Assembly (NCBI RefSeq): GCF_026711005.1
Contig: NZ_JAPPVJ010000011.1
Location: forward strand, 1-64,000
Source: Sphingobacterium sp. UT-1RO-CII-1
Lineage (GTDB): Bacteria > Bacteroidota > Bacteroidia > Sphingobacteriales > Sphingobacteriaceae
DNA length: 64,000 nucleotides
Direction of reading: 5' to 3'
The position numbers and the translations under genes are program-made. Positions 34,155 to 43,652 of the stretch are shown here, one piece after another (the first letter of the stretch is position 1; the number at the start of each line of letters is the position of its first letter). Under the pieces are notes generated by a model. That model ran no database searches. It was not told the origin of the DNA and was given only the letters and a program-made list of their open reading frames with translations.

Positions 34155-35321
34155 ATGCGAATCTACATCATACACAATTTTTATCAACACCCCGGAGGGG
34201 AAGATGTGGTTTTCCATCAACAGGTGCGAGAGCTTTCTAAACAACATGATGTAGAGGTATTTAACACGCATAATCTAAAAGGAACGAAGGGACTTCTACA
34301 ATTCATCAGCTATCCTTTCAATCTTTATATTTCACAAAAAATCACAAAAGCGGTCAAAAGATTTCGTCCGGATATTGTACATATTCACAACATACATTAT
34401 AGCATAGGACCACAAATTATACGGAGCTTAGATAGTATAGGTATACCTATAGTTATGACTCTGCACAATTATCGTCTTTTATGCCCTTCGGCCAGTTTAT
34501 TTTTTGAAAGAAAAGTATTTAAATCCAGTCTACAAGAACGCTTCCCACGTACAGCTATCAAGAAGAAAGTACTGGATAATTCGCTAATAAAAACGTTTAT
34601 CACTGGGTTCACTTATTGGTTACATAGCCGCATAGGTACTTGGGATAAAGTTTCTCGTTTTTTAGTTCTTTCTTCATTTGCCAAAGAGATTTTTAACGAA
34701 TCTACTTTCCCTGTACCCCAGGAGAGGTTTGTTGTTCATGCCAATGCATTGGAAGTAGGCAAAAAAGAAGCAAAAAGAGAAGATTATTTTGTTTACATAG
34801 GAAGACTCTCGGAAGAGAAGGGCATTATTCCTTTGATTGAAGCTTTTCGTGAGCTTCCGGTCAAACTCAAAATATATGGTAGTGGTCCGCAGGAAAAAGA
34901 AGTGATAAAGATTGCCGCAAGCAGTTCGAATATTGAGCTATTAGGTTTTCAGGCGCCCGATACACTATCTGCCTCTCTTTCTACTGCATCGGCCTTAATT
35001 GTCCCTTCTATATGCTACGAAGGTATGCCTATGTCCATAATTGAAGCTTTTGGCAATGGAACTCCCGTTTTAGCAAGTGCTATTGGCATATTAAACAAAA
35101 TGGTTTTACCTTTGTATACGGGGTTGCATTTCGACCCTCAGCATAAAGAAAGTATAAAACAATGTATTCTACAATGGCGCGATATAAGTGAAACCGAAAA
35201 AAATAAAATCGGTAATAACTGTCGTAAAGAATATGAAGATAATTACACGTTGCAGCACAACCTCAACAATCTTTTAAAAATATACAGAGAAGTACTGCAA
35301 GAAAAGAAAGGAAAAAGATGA
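34155..35321 (+). CDS. Family 4 glycosyltransferase
   Basis: A 388-residue GT-B enzyme. The N-terminal acceptor domain begins MRIYIIHNFYQHPGGEDVVF and includes DIVHIHNIHY and PIVMTLHNYRLLCP. The C-terminal donor domain has YIGRLSEEKGI, LLGF, and VPSICYEGMPMSIIEAFGNGTPVLAS, with the EGMPMSIIEAF catalytic/donor Glu motif of GT4. It likely adds a sugar to a cell-surface glycan or lipid-linked intermediate, but it is far from the polysaccharide cluster at the left edge. Its stop overlaps the next start (ATGA). Confidence 0.9.
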   Translation: MRIYIIHNFYQHPGGEDVVFHQQVRELSKQHDVEVFNTHNLKGTKGLLQFISYPFNLYISQKITKAVKRFRPDIVHIHNIHYSIGPQIIRSLDSIGIPIVMTLHNYRLLCPSASLFFERKVFKSSLQERFPRTAIKKKVLDNSLIKTFITGFTYWLHSRIGTWDKVSRFLVLSSFAKEIFNESTFPVPQERFVVHANALEVGKKEAKREDYFVYIGRLSEEKGIIPLIEAFRELPVKLKIYGSGPQEKEVIKIAASSSNIELLGFQAPDTLSASLSTASALIVPSICYEGMPMSIIEAFGNGTPVLASAIGILNKMVLPLYTGLHFDPQHKESIKQCILQWRDISETEKNKIGNNCRKEYEDNYTLQHNLNNLLKIYREVLQEKKGKR

Positions 35322-35647
35322 GTATTATCATTATGGATAAATTGAATCTTGCAAGAGAGATTCAAGAACAATTAGAAAGTGTTTATGACCCTGAACTAAA
35401 ACCAGCAAATATTGTAGACTTAGGTTTAGTTTATGAAATTATCACCAAGGAAGATGGTGTTGCTAAAATTGTCATGACATTAACAGCCCCTGCCTGTCCT
35501 GTTGCGGGGGAGATTATGGACGAGGTACAGCGTAAAGTAGCAGCTATTGACGGCGTTAAAGAAGCTATTGTAGAACTGACATTTGACCCGCCATGGACTA
35601 GAGACATGATGAGTGAAGAAGCAAAACTTGACTTAGGCTTTATGTAA
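35318..35647 (+). CDS. DUF59 (SufT/PaaD-like) metal-sulfur cluster assembly factor
   Basis: A 109-residue protein of the MIP18/DUF59 family that helps Fe-S cluster maturation. The motif DPELKPANIVDLGLVYEI lies near residues 24-41, the conserved Cys60 in LTAPACPVAG, and the C-terminal DPPWTRDMMSEEAKLDLG. Bacterial relatives (SufT, PaaD) act in the cytoplasm. The start at 35318 overlaps the GT4 stop by four bases; an in-frame ATG at 35333 is an alternative. Coupling to a glycosyltransferase has no obvious functional meaning. A perfect hairpin follows. Confidence 0.9.
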   Translation: MSIIIMDKLNLAREIQEQLESVYDPELKPANIVDLGLVYEIITKEDGVAKIVMTLTAPACPVAGEIMDEVQRKVAAIDGVKEAIVELTFDPPWTRDMMSEEAKLDLGFM

Positions 35648-35657
35648 AAACGTACAG

Positions 35658-35687
35658 CGAATGATTTCGTTTTAACGAAATCATTCG
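35658..35687. terminator. Hairpin between convergent genes
   Basis: CGAATGATTTCGTT is followed after two bases by its exact reverse complement. The T-tract is weak on the plus strand. It lies 11 bases after the DUF59 stop and 20 before the antiporter stop, so it may serve both. Confidence 0.65.
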
Positions 35688-35707
35688 TTTCAAACTTCTA
35701 TCTTTTT

Positions 35708-36976
35708 TTAGGCCTGCGTTTCACCTGAAACATCTACTTGTTTAACAGAAGCCTCTAATTGTTCGATAGTTTTCCTTGGTTTTTTAGGAAGCTCTTCTTT
35801 TCCGAACAATAATTTCCAGATATTTCTAGACTCTTTCGTTAATAGCGGAGAAACAATAGACAGAATCAAGACATATACAACAACAAAAGATTGAATAACG
35901 GGTAGCAGAGCACCCGCTTTACCAATATTAGCCATTATTATGGAGAACTCCCCACGGGCAGAAAGGGTAAAACCAATATCAAAAGAGGCTTTAGCCTTAA
36001 CCTTAGCCAAACGGGTGGCAAAATATCCTGACGCCAGATTACAGATTATCGTAACGACAGCAGCCAATGTTGCCCAACCCACAGCCCCTCCAAGAGCATA
36101 CATGTCTATAGATAGACCAAAACTGAAGAAAAACATGGCGCCAAAGAAATCACGAAAAGGCCATATCATCGCCTCAATTTTCTTAATATATTTTGAATCG
36201 GCAAATACCAATCCTGCCATCAGTGCACCAATAGCCTCAGCTACATGAATAGTTTCTGAAAAACCTGCTATAATAAATAATAAACTGAAAACAATAAGTA
36301 TAAAAAGTTCAGATGATTTCTCATGCAGCAGTTTGTCGATAGCAGGTACTAACTTTCGCCCTAACAGTAGAAATGCAAGAATGAAACCCAATGCTAATAG
36401 GGAGGTTCCGAGTATTGCCCATACAGATGTTCCGCCTGCAAGTATCAACCCAGAAAGAAAAGATATATGAATAGCAATAAAAAGGTCGTCAAACATAATC
36501 ATTCCCATGATCAGTTCGGTTTCGGGATTAGCCGTCCTTTTAAGATCCGTTAGGACCTTTGCCACTATAACTGTAGAAGAGCTCGTCATCACACCACACA
36601 GAACCATTACCTCTTTAAAAGGCAGATCCATTAACCATCCCACAAAAAGCCCAGAAATGAAATTAAGGATAACGTAAATTGTTCCGCCTGTTACAATTGT
36701 TTTCCCTGACTTAATCAGTCGTCCTACCGAAAATTCTAGACCTAGATAAAAAAGTAGAAAGAGAACGCCTAAACGTCCCATAAAATCAATAAATGGTTTA
36801 CTTTCTGTAAAAGTCAGATCAACATGTCCGAATTGCGGGGCATGTTGGCCTAACACCATACCAATTAAAATAAAAAAAGGAATAACTGAAAAACGTAAAC
36901 GATTGGCCAGTAAACCTACAACCGCAACCAAAAAAACAGCTATACCAACTTCTAAAATAAGGGTAGGTGACATCAT
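35708..36976 (-). CDS. Cation:proton antiporter (CPA2; KhtU-like)
   Basis: A 422-residue inner-membrane protein with about 12-13 helices. The CPA2 core is readable: VFLVAVVGLLANRLRFSVIP at the start, FLLFYLGLEFSVGRL, MTSSSTVIVAKVL and SARGEFSIIMA. It ends in a charged cytoplasmic tail without a TrkA-N domain. Expected role: K+ (or Na+)/H+ exchange. The adjacent upstream gene encodes a TrkA-C regulatory subunit and ends 4 bases before this start, matching the KhtT-KhtU pair of Bacillus, where KhtU is the K+/H+ antiporter. Confidence 0.9.
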   Translation of the reverse strand: MMSPTLILEVGIAVFLVAVVGLLANRLRFSVIPFFILIGMVLGQHAPQFGHVDLTFTESKPFIDFMGRLGVLFLLFYLGLEFSVGRLIKSGKTIVTGGTIYVILNFISGLFVGWLMDLPFKEVMVLCGVMTSSSTVIVAKVLTDLKRTANPETELIMGMIMFDDLFIAIHISFLSGLILAGGTSVWAILGTSLLALGFILAFLLLGRKLVPAIDKLLHEKSSELFILIVFSLLFIIAGFSETIHVAEAIGALMAGLVFADSKYIKKIEAMIWPFRDFFGAMFFFSFGLSIDMYALGGAVGWATLAAVVTIICNLASGYFATRLAKVKAKASFDIGFTLSARGEFSIIMANIGKAGALLPVIQSFVVVYVLILSIVSPLLTKESRNIWKLLFGKEELPKKPRKTIEQLEASVKQVDVSGETQA

Positions 36977-36980
36977 AAAT

Positions 36981-37463
36981 CTACAATAGTATTTCCTTTA
37001 AAAGCTTAATATTAGCAATTTTTCCAGCAACTACTAATGTACTACCTGGTAAAATTATATGTTCTGGTCCTGGATTAATAATAGTTTCATTATCCTGTAT
37101 AGCTGCAATAATAGACGCTCCCGTGTACTGACGTACGCCTAACTCGCCTATACTTTTATGAGCCCCATCGCTTGTCTCCCCCACTTTATACCATTCTATC
37201 CGTAAATCGTCTAAAGCAAATTCGATTGTTTCCAATGCTTTTGGCTTATAAGACAAACCTCCAATAATTCCTGCCAGCTGCCTCGACTCTTCATCAGAAA
37301 GTGTCATTACACAATGGGTTTCACTTCCATCCTCTTCCGAACGGTAAAGTTCACGCTTACCGTCATCATGTATCACCACGATCATGTCATCTCCGGCTAC
37401 TGTTTCTACTTGGTATTTTTTCCCGATACCAACTAAATCACTTTCTCTAACTACTATAGACAT
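36981..37463 (-). CDS. TrkA-C domain antiporter regulatory subunit (KhtT-like)
   Basis: A 160-residue cytoplasmic protein. The N-terminal ~75 residues form a beta-rich YhaT/KhtT-type domain (VRESDLVGIGKKYQVET). The C-terminal half is a TrkA-C (RCK-C) domain with IGELGVRQYTGASIIAAIQ and LPGSTLVVAGKIANIKLLK. In Bacillus KhtT inhibits KhtU and relieves it on binding c-di-AMP or under alkaline conditions; whether that ligand applies here is unknown. It is transcribed just ahead of the antiporter with a 4-base gap. Confidence 0.88.
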   Translation of the reverse strand: MSIVVRESDLVGIGKKYQVETVAGDDMIVVIHDDGKRELYRSEEDGSETHCVMTLSDEESRQLAGIIGGLSYKPKALETIEFALDDLRIEWYKVGETSDGAHKSIGELGVRQYTGASIIAAIQDNETIINPGPEHIILPGSTLVVAGKIANIKLLKEILL

Positions 37464-37580
37464 AGTAAAAAAATTAATGATACTTAACTACTTAATAGAT
37501 CAACCAATAAAGGTAAAAAAATAATAAGTAAAACGCCAATACATCCAATTATAAATCAATTGATAGCATTATCTTACTTT

Positions 37581-38360
37581 CTATTTTGCTTCGACGATTC
37601 TATAGCTTCCGTCAACCGTTTGCTCCGCTACCCCAATAGCTATAGTCTTAGAGTGATAGAACAGATAAACCTGTTCATTTGTTTTACCTTCCTCCCAATA
37701 TTTCTCACGAAGGTCACGAGCTTTACGCCCGTCATAGTCATATTTAGCAATAAAATTTTTAAATATTTCCACTGGGTCCGACAACACATCACCTGCAAAG
37801 AAGTAATTATGCCCCCCAGTATTTATGCGAAACGCTTGGTGAAAAGGCGTATGTGCGCCATTAACCTCATAAGATATCTGGTTATTAATCTCTCCGTCTC
37901 CATCCAACAGTACTAAATTTCCGCTCCTTTGGATAACATCGAATATTTCGGTTTTATAAGAAGGATTTTCTCCGCTAAACGCATTTTCCCATTCTCCTCT
38001 TTGTACAAAATATTCTGCATTAGGGAATGCAACACGTGCCTGACCATCTTGAAAATCGACCATCCCACCCGTGTGATCTTTATGTAAATGAGACATTAAA
38101 ACATAATTTACGTCTTCCGGATCGAAACCTAGTTTTTTAATGTTTTGGTGAATAAGTAATTCTCCGGCTGCATCAGTAAAGCCTAGACCTGTATCACATA
38201 AAATCAAACCATTTTCTGAGACAATTAAAAAAGGATGCACATGCACAAAAATAGATCCTTTTCTATCTTTAGGATCATCTTTTTTTGGATCGAAAGGAAT
38301 AAATTCTTTAGTAATATCAACCGAGAAAGAGCCTTCGTAAAGGGAGTAAGCCTGAATCAT
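37581..38360 (-). CDS. MBL-fold metallo-hydrolase
   Basis: A 259-residue metallo-beta-lactamase-fold hydrolase from the ATG at 38360. The di-metal motif HLHKDH occupies residues 91-96 with the preceding Asp in LCDTGLGF, and further ligands in VNGAHTPFHQ and FFAGDVLSDP. There is no signal peptide. The family includes lactonases, glyoxalase II-like and phosphodiesterase enzymes, and the substrate cannot be read off. It is divergent from recJ with a 115-base spacer and precedes the KhtTU-like genes on the same strand by about 117 bases. Confidence 0.85.
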   Translation of the reverse strand: MIQAYSLYEGSFSVDITKEFIPFDPKKDDPKDRKGSIFVHVHPFLIVSENGLILCDTGLGFTDAAGELLIHQNIKKLGFDPEDVNYVLMSHLHKDHTGGMVDFQDGQARVAFPNAEYFVQRGEWENAFSGENPSYKTEIFDVIQRSGNLVLLDGDGEINNQISYEVNGAHTPFHQAFRINTGGHNYFFAGDVLSDPVEIFKNFIAKYDYDGRKARDLREKYWEEGKTNEQVYLFYHSKTIAIGVAEQTVDGSYRIVEAK

Positions 38361-38475
38361 TTTATTTATTTTATAAACAAGTAGATTAGAGCCGCTTGCG
38401 CTGGGCACCTAACTACTTCATTAGGTAAACCAATTAACAAAACGTATATTTACACGTAAATACAACCACAAAGGT

Positions 38476-40170
38476 ATGCAAAAAAGGTGGGTAGTTAAGC
38501 CAAAAAATGACATCCAGAAAATCAATAAACTCCGTGACGAATTGGGTATAAACCCCATCCTAGCTGATTTATTACTCAATCGCAATATTCATACTTTTGA
38601 ACAGGCTAAAAATTTCTTCAAGCCTTTGCTAAGTGGTCTACACGACCCTTTTCTAATGAAAGATATGCATAGTGCTATTTATAGAATTGAGCAAGCTATA
38701 GGCAATAAAGAAAAAATATTAATATATGGTGATTACGACGTGGATGGAACCACAGCTGTATCTATAGTTTACAGTTTTTTTCGAGAATACACGTCCGGCA
38801 TTGAGTTTTATATTCCTGATAGATACAGCGAAGGATATGGTATTTCTACACAAGGCATCGACTATGCTGCTGCTAATGGTTTTTCGTTAATTATTGCTTT
38901 AGACTGTGGAATAAAAGCTGTTCAAAAAGTAGCTTATGCAAAAGCTAAAAATATAGATTTTATAATCGGCGACCACCACTTACCAGGAGATACAATTCCA
39001 GACGCCGTAGCTGTGCTGGATCCCAAAAGAGAAGACTGTACTTATCCGTATAAAGAGTTATCCGGCTGTGGAATTGGCTTTAAGATCATTCAGGCTTTCA
39101 TTCTTAAGAATGAAATGGACATGAATTTAGCTTATCAGTTTTTAGATTTGGTGGCTGTGAGTATTGCTTCGGATATTGTCCCCATAACTGGCGAGAATAG
39201 AATACTTACCTATTATGGTTTAAAAAAACTAAATACTAACCCTAATTTTGGTCTGCAAGCACTTATTAACTTGTCATCCAATAAAACAGGAAGTTTTTCT
39301 GTCAACGATATTATTTTTCAAATAGGCCCCCGAATTAATGCAGCAGGAAGGATAGAGCATGCTAAAGATGCTGTAAAACTTTTAATTGCAAAATCTTTAC
39401 AAGAGGCTGTTGAATATTCGGAAACGGTAGATGATCAAAATAATGTCCGTAAAGACTTTGATTTAAAAATAACAGAAGAGGCTTTAGAACTTATCGATAA
39501 TTCAACTGTATTGAAAAAGCGAAAATCTACCGTACTCTTTAAAGAGGATTGGCACAAGGGTGTAATAGGTATTGTTGCCTCCCGATTAATTGAGCGCTAT
39601 TATAAACCTACGGTAATTTTAACAGAAACGAACGGTTATATAGCAGGCTCTGCCCGTTCAGTTCTCGGCTTTGACCTTTATGAAGCATTGAGCGCATGCA
39701 GCGAGCTGCTAGATCAATATGGCGGACATAAATACGCTGCGGGATTGACGATGCCAAAAGCAAATATCGAAGAGTTTCAAAAAAAATTTGAGCAAGTTGT
39801 AAGTGATAGTATCAAGCCTGAAATGCTACAACAGGAAGTCAGTATAGAAGCAGAGATGGACCTACGCAATATTGACAATAAGTTTTATCAGATTTTAAAA
39901 AGATTCAAACCTTTTGGCCCGCAGAATGAAGCTCCTGTACTCATGTCAAAAGCAGTCATAGGTCACGGCTATATTGTGGGTACAAACCACATTAAAATAA
40001 CAATCAAACAAGAGGATTCTCCCTCCTATGATTGTATTGGTTTTGGCCTTGCAGCACATATTGATTATATCAACTCCGGTAGGCCTTTTGATGTCTGTTA
40101 CAGCATAGAAGAAAATAATTGGCGAGGCAAAAAGAATTTGCAGTTAAATATTAAAGGAATACATTATTAA
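38476..40170 (+). CDS. recJ: Single-stranded-DNA-specific exonuclease RecJ
   Basis: A 564-residue 5'-3' single-strand DNA exonuclease of recombination and mismatch repair. The DHH phosphoesterase core has YGDYDVDGTTAV (84-95, motif I), LDCGI near 141 and GDHHLPGD with Asp165-His166-His167 (motif III). The DHHA1 region shows HKGVIGIVASRL and YGGHKYAAGLTM. The C-terminal OB-fold contains KRFKPFGPQNEAPVL. Length matches Bacteroidota RecJ. It is first in a probable run with lptB and the GH3-family gene. Confidence 0.95.
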   Translation: MQKRWVVKPKNDIQKINKLRDELGINPILADLLLNRNIHTFEQAKNFFKPLLSGLHDPFLMKDMHSAIYRIEQAIGNKEKILIYGDYDVDGTTAVSIVYSFFREYTSGIEFYIPDRYSEGYGISTQGIDYAAANGFSLIIALDCGIKAVQKVAYAKAKNIDFIIGDHHLPGDTIPDAVAVLDPKREDCTYPYKELSGCGIGFKIIQAFILKNEMDMNLAYQFLDLVAVSIASDIVPITGENRILTYYGLKKLNTNPNFGLQALINLSSNKTGSFSVNDIIFQIGPRINAAGRIEHAKDAVKLLIAKSLQEAVEYSETVDDQNNVRKDFDLKITEEALELIDNSTVLKKRKSTVLFKEDWHKGVIGIVASRLIERYYKPTVILTETNGYIAGSARSVLGFDLYEALSACSELLDQYGGHKYAAGLTMPKANIEEFQKKFEQVVSDSIKPEMLQQEVSIEAEMDLRNIDNKFYQILKRFKPFGPQNEAPVLMSKAVIGHGYIVGTNHIKITIKQEDSPSYDCIGFGLAAHIDYINSGRPFDVCYSIEENNWRGKKNLQLNIKGIHY

Positions 40171-40205
40171 AAATATATTTGTGGTCAAACGTTTTCAATA
40201 TACAA

Positions 40206-40940
40206 ATGATATTAAGAGCTGAAAATCTAGTAAAAAAGTATAAGCAACGTACAGTTGTTAATGATGTATCGTTTCACGTCGAACAAGGGGAAATTGTTGG
40301 ACTGTTGGGTCCAAACGGTGCGGGAAAGACAACATCTTTTTACATGATAGTCGGTTTAATTAAACCTAATGACGGTCATGTATATCTAGACAACAAAGAA
40401 ATTACCCAGGATGCTATGTACCAACGTGCTCAAAAGGGAATCGGGTATCTAGCACAAGAAGCTTCTGTTTTCCGAAAGCTCTCTGTAGAAAACAATATAC
40501 TAGCTGTTCTCGAAATTCATTATCCTAATAAAGAAGAACGCTTAGCCATGCTTGAAGAGCTTTTATCTGAATTTAGCTTACACCGTGTGCGCAAAAACAG
40601 AGGCGACTTGCTTTCAGGGGGAGAACGACGACGAACAGAGATAGCAAGAGCATTAGCTGCGAACCCTAGCTTTATTCTTCTAGATGAGCCCTTTGCTGGC
40701 GTCGACCCTATAGCTGTTGAAGAGATTCAGAGCATTGTTTCCAAGTTAAAACGCAAAAATATCGGCATACTTATAACAGATCATAATGTTCAAGAAACGC
40801 TATCGATCACTGACCGTGCTTATTTATTAACCGAAGGAAAAATAATGCTTACAGGCACACCAGAAGAAATTGCAGAAAACGAGTTGGCACGAACCTACTA
40901 CTTAGGCAGAAATTTCGAGTTGAGAAGAAAGAAATTGTAA
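40206..40940 (+). CDS. lptB: LPS export ABC transporter ATP-binding protein LptB
   Basis: A 244-residue ABC ATPase from the ATG at 40206, since the frame's first codon at 40179 is TTG. Walker A is GPNGAGKT (35-42), the signature LSGGE is at 136-140 and Walker B LLDEP at 158-162, followed by FAGVDPIAVEEIQ, a combination typical of LptB. The C-terminal LTGTPEEIAENELARTYYLG is also diagnostic. It powers extraction of LPS from the inner membrane together with LptFG, which are elsewhere. It begins 36 bases after recJ. Confidence 0.95.
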   Translation: MILRAENLVKKYKQRTVVNDVSFHVEQGEIVGLLGPNGAGKTTSFYMIVGLIKPNDGHVYLDNKEITQDAMYQRAQKGIGYLAQEASVFRKLSVENNILAVLEIHYPNKEERLAMLEELLSEFSLHRVRKNRGDLLSGGERRRTEIARALAANPSFILLDEPFAGVDPIAVEEIQSIVSKLKRKNIGILITDHNVQETLSITDRAYLLTEGKIMLTGTPEEIAENELARTYYLGRNFELRRKKL

Positions 40941-40961
40941 CAAAACAAACATCAACACACT

Positions 40962-42476
40962 ATGGCACTTTTAAACTCCTTGTTCACATGGATCATGAAA
41001 AAGCGAATTCATCAAATTGAGCTTTTCATGAAATACCCCCATGATGTGCAGGATGAATGGTTTCAAAGTTTAATTTCTACAGCGGAAGCTACTGAATGGG
41101 GGAAAAAACACGACTATACAAGTATTTTAACACCTGAAGAATACAAAGCGAGAGTCCCTATTCAGGATTATGATGACGTGAAAGTTTATATTGATCGGAT
41201 GATAAAGGGTGAGCAGAATATTTTATGGCCTTCGGATATAAAGTGGTTTGCAAAATCATCCGGCACAACCTCTGACCGTTCAAAATTCATCCCCGTTAGT
41301 ATGGAGGCTTTAGAAGACTGTCATTACCAAGGCGGCAAAGACATGCTATCTATCTATTGCCATAATAAGCCAGATAATAAAGTCTTTATGGGCAAATCTG
41401 TTGTTATAGGCGGGTCATCACAGATCAACAATTTTAGCCCAGATTCTTATTATGGCGATCTATCTTCTATTTTGATACGAAATTTACCTTTTTGGGCTGA
41501 ATTTAAACGAACACCTAATTTAGAAGTAACCTTAAACCCAAACTTTGAAGAAAAAATCGAGCAGATAGCTCAAATTACTATCAAAGAAGATGTGACAAGC
41601 CTAGCAGGAGTACCTACGTGGAATATTGTTATGGCTAAACGCATTCTCGAAATAACAGGAAAAGACAACCTGTTGGAAGTATGGCCAAACCTCGAGCTTT
41701 ATACGCATGGAGGTGTTAGCTTCAAGCCATACCGTGAACAGTTTAAGCAGTTAATTCCTTCTGATAACATGTATTATTTAGAAAACTATAATGCATCAGA
41801 AGGTTATTTTGGTCTACAAGATCAATCAGATTCGGAGGATCTTCTTCTTATGCTGGATTATGGCATATACTATGAGTTTCTTCCTATGGAAAATGCAGAA
41901 GACGAAAACCCTAGAACATTAGCTTTGCATGAGGTAGAGTTGGGCAAAAATTATGCGCTCATTATTTCCACCAATGCAGGTTTATGGCGCTATAAAATTG
42001 GTGATACCATTAAATTTACAAACCTATCTCCTTATCGGTTCCAAATATCAGGTCGCACGAAACATTATATTAATGCATTTGGTGAGGAATTAATCGTAGA
42101 CAACGCCGAAAAAGCATTAGCAAAAGCTTGCCAGCTAACCAATGCCAGTATAAAAGACTATACAGCAGGCCCTGTGTACTTTAACGGCAACAAAGCAGGC
42201 GCCCATGAATGGATTATTGAATTTGAGCATCAACCTACTGACTTTAAAATATTTTCCGAAATACTAGATAGTACGCTGCGTGAAATAAACTCTGACTATG
42301 ACGCCAAACGCTATAAAGATATGGCACTTACTTTCCCGATCATACACAATGCTAAAGAAGATACTTTTTACCTCTGGATGAAATCACGGGGTAAACTTGG
42401 CGGACAAAATAAGGTTCCCCGCCTTGCGAACAATCGTGAATATGTAGATGCTTTACTAAAGGTAATGCAAGCTTAA
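40962..42476 (+). CDS. GH3 auxin-responsive promoter family protein
   Basis: A 504-residue member of the GH3 family, which in plants adenylates jasmonate or auxin and joins it to amino acids. Adenylation-type motifs are visible: KSSGTTSDRSKFIPVS (ATP-phosphate loop), YNASEGYFGLQD, and WRYKIGDTIKF followed by SGRTKHYINAFGEEL. Bacterial members are common in Bacteroidota, but the physiological acid and amine are unknown. It is cytoplasmic, with no signal peptide. It starts 21 bases after lptB, an arrangement frequently seen in this phylum, though no mechanistic link is known to me. Confidence 0.9.
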   Translation: MALLNSLFTWIMKKRIHQIELFMKYPHDVQDEWFQSLISTAEATEWGKKHDYTSILTPEEYKARVPIQDYDDVKVYIDRMIKGEQNILWPSDIKWFAKSSGTTSDRSKFIPVSMEALEDCHYQGGKDMLSIYCHNKPDNKVFMGKSVVIGGSSQINNFSPDSYYGDLSSILIRNLPFWAEFKRTPNLEVTLNPNFEEKIEQIAQITIKEDVTSLAGVPTWNIVMAKRILEITGKDNLLEVWPNLELYTHGGVSFKPYREQFKQLIPSDNMYYLENYNASEGYFGLQDQSDSEDLLLMLDYGIYYEFLPMENAEDENPRTLALHEVELGKNYALIISTNAGLWRYKIGDTIKFTNLSPYRFQISGRTKHYINAFGEELIVDNAEKALAKACQLTNASIKDYTAGPVYFNGNKAGAHEWIIEFEHQPTDFKIFSEILDSTLREINSDYDAKRYKDMALTFPIIHNAKEDTFYLWMKSRGKLGGQNKVPRLANNREYVDALLKVMQA

Positions 42477-42538
42477 AAAGTTTGAGTAGGAAAATAATCT
42501 TTCTTTTTCTAACTTGCACGTATTAAACACAAAATTTG

Positions 42539-43606
42539 ATGAACACAATAAATAGCTTCCCCATTCAAATAGAGAAGACAAAACAATCAAGATTATCACA
42601 GGTAGATTTTCAAAATCTGAAGTTTGGACAGGTTATGTCTGACCATATGCTTGTTGCAAATTATGAAAACGGCACCTGGACAGACGTCAGTATAGTTCCT
42701 TACGGAGATTTATCTATCAGTCCTTCACTTTCTGCTTTACATTACGGACAAGCTATTTTTGAAGGAATAAAAGCGTATAAATTTGCAGACAACACTGTAA
42801 GTATATTCCGTCCTGACCAAAACTGGGATCGTTTTAATAAGTCGGCATCCCGACTACAAATGCCAGAAGTACCGGAAGGAATATTTATAGAAGGACTGAA
42901 AAAGCTATTGGATGTCGATAGAGACTGGGTTCCATCATTAACAGGCACAGCGTTATATATACGTCCTTTCATGTTTGCTACCGAGGCAGCATTAGGTGTA
43001 CATCCTTCTATCTCTTATAAGTTTATTATTATCACTTGTCCAGTAGGGGCTTATTATAGCAAGCCAATCAGTTTAAAAGTAGAGACTTTTTATACTCGAG
43101 CTGCAGCTGGAGGTGTTGGTTTTTCGAAAAATGCAGGTAACTACGCATTGTCCTTGTATCCTACACAACTGGCCAATGATGAGAGTTACGATCAGATTAT
43201 GTGGACTGATGCAGCAGAACATAAATATATTGAAGAGGCAGGAACCGCAAACTTAATTTTCAGAATAGGTGATAAAATCATTACTCCACACGGTGACACT
43301 ATACTACATGGTGTAACTAGGCGTACTATCATCGCGTTGGCAGATAAGTGGGGGTATCAAACAGAGCAACGTAATGTATCGGTAGCTGAACTTTTGGAAG
43401 GTATTGATAACGGAACGGTGACTGAGGCGTTTGCAGCAGGAACCGCCGCAACTATCACCCACATCTCACGCATAGGCTATAATGGAAAAGATTACCAGCT
43501 ACCTCCTGTAGAAGGACGTGATTTCTCTAACAAAGTTTTAAACTATTTAGATGACTTACGTTATGGTAAAATAGAAGATCCATTCGGGTGGAATACAATA
43601 GTATAA
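42539..43606 (+). CDS. ilvE: Branched-chain amino acid aminotransferase
   Basis: A 355-residue PLP enzyme of fold type IV that interconverts leucine, isoleucine and valine with their keto acids. Lys197 in GFSKNAGNYA binds PLP; YGQAIFEGIKAYK and YIRPFMFATE form the substrate pocket; EEAGTANLIF and GVTRRTI complete the family pattern. The length is that of the group II (mammalian-like, ~350-residue) BCATs. I take the ATG at 42539; the TTG codon before it is not needed. A 20-bp perfect hairpin begins at its stop codon. Confidence 0.95.
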   Translation: MNTINSFPIQIEKTKQSRLSQVDFQNLKFGQVMSDHMLVANYENGTWTDVSIVPYGDLSISPSLSALHYGQAIFEGIKAYKFADNTVSIFRPDQNWDRFNKSASRLQMPEVPEGIFIEGLKKLLDVDRDWVPSLTGTALYIRPFMFATEAALGVHPSISYKFIIITCPVGAYYSKPISLKVETFYTRAAAGGVGFSKNAGNYALSLYPTQLANDESYDQIMWTDAAEHKYIEEAGTANLIFRIGDKIITPHGDTILHGVTRRTIIALADKWGYQTEQRNVSVAELLEGIDNGTVTEAFAAGTAATITHISRIGYNGKDYQLPPVEGRDFSNKVLNYLDDLRYGKIEDPFGWNTIV

Positions 43607-43648
43607 AATATAAAAGCCGAAAAGAAATCTTTTCGGCTTTTATATTTT
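43605..43648. terminator. Long bidirectional terminator
   Basis: A perfect 20-bp inverted repeat (43605-43624 with 43629-43648; core AAAAGCCGAAAAG) with an AAAT loop overlaps the ilvE stop codon and ends 4 bases before the miaA stop. A- and T-runs on the two arms make it usable from both strands. Confidence 0.9.
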
Positions 43649-43652
43649 ATAA

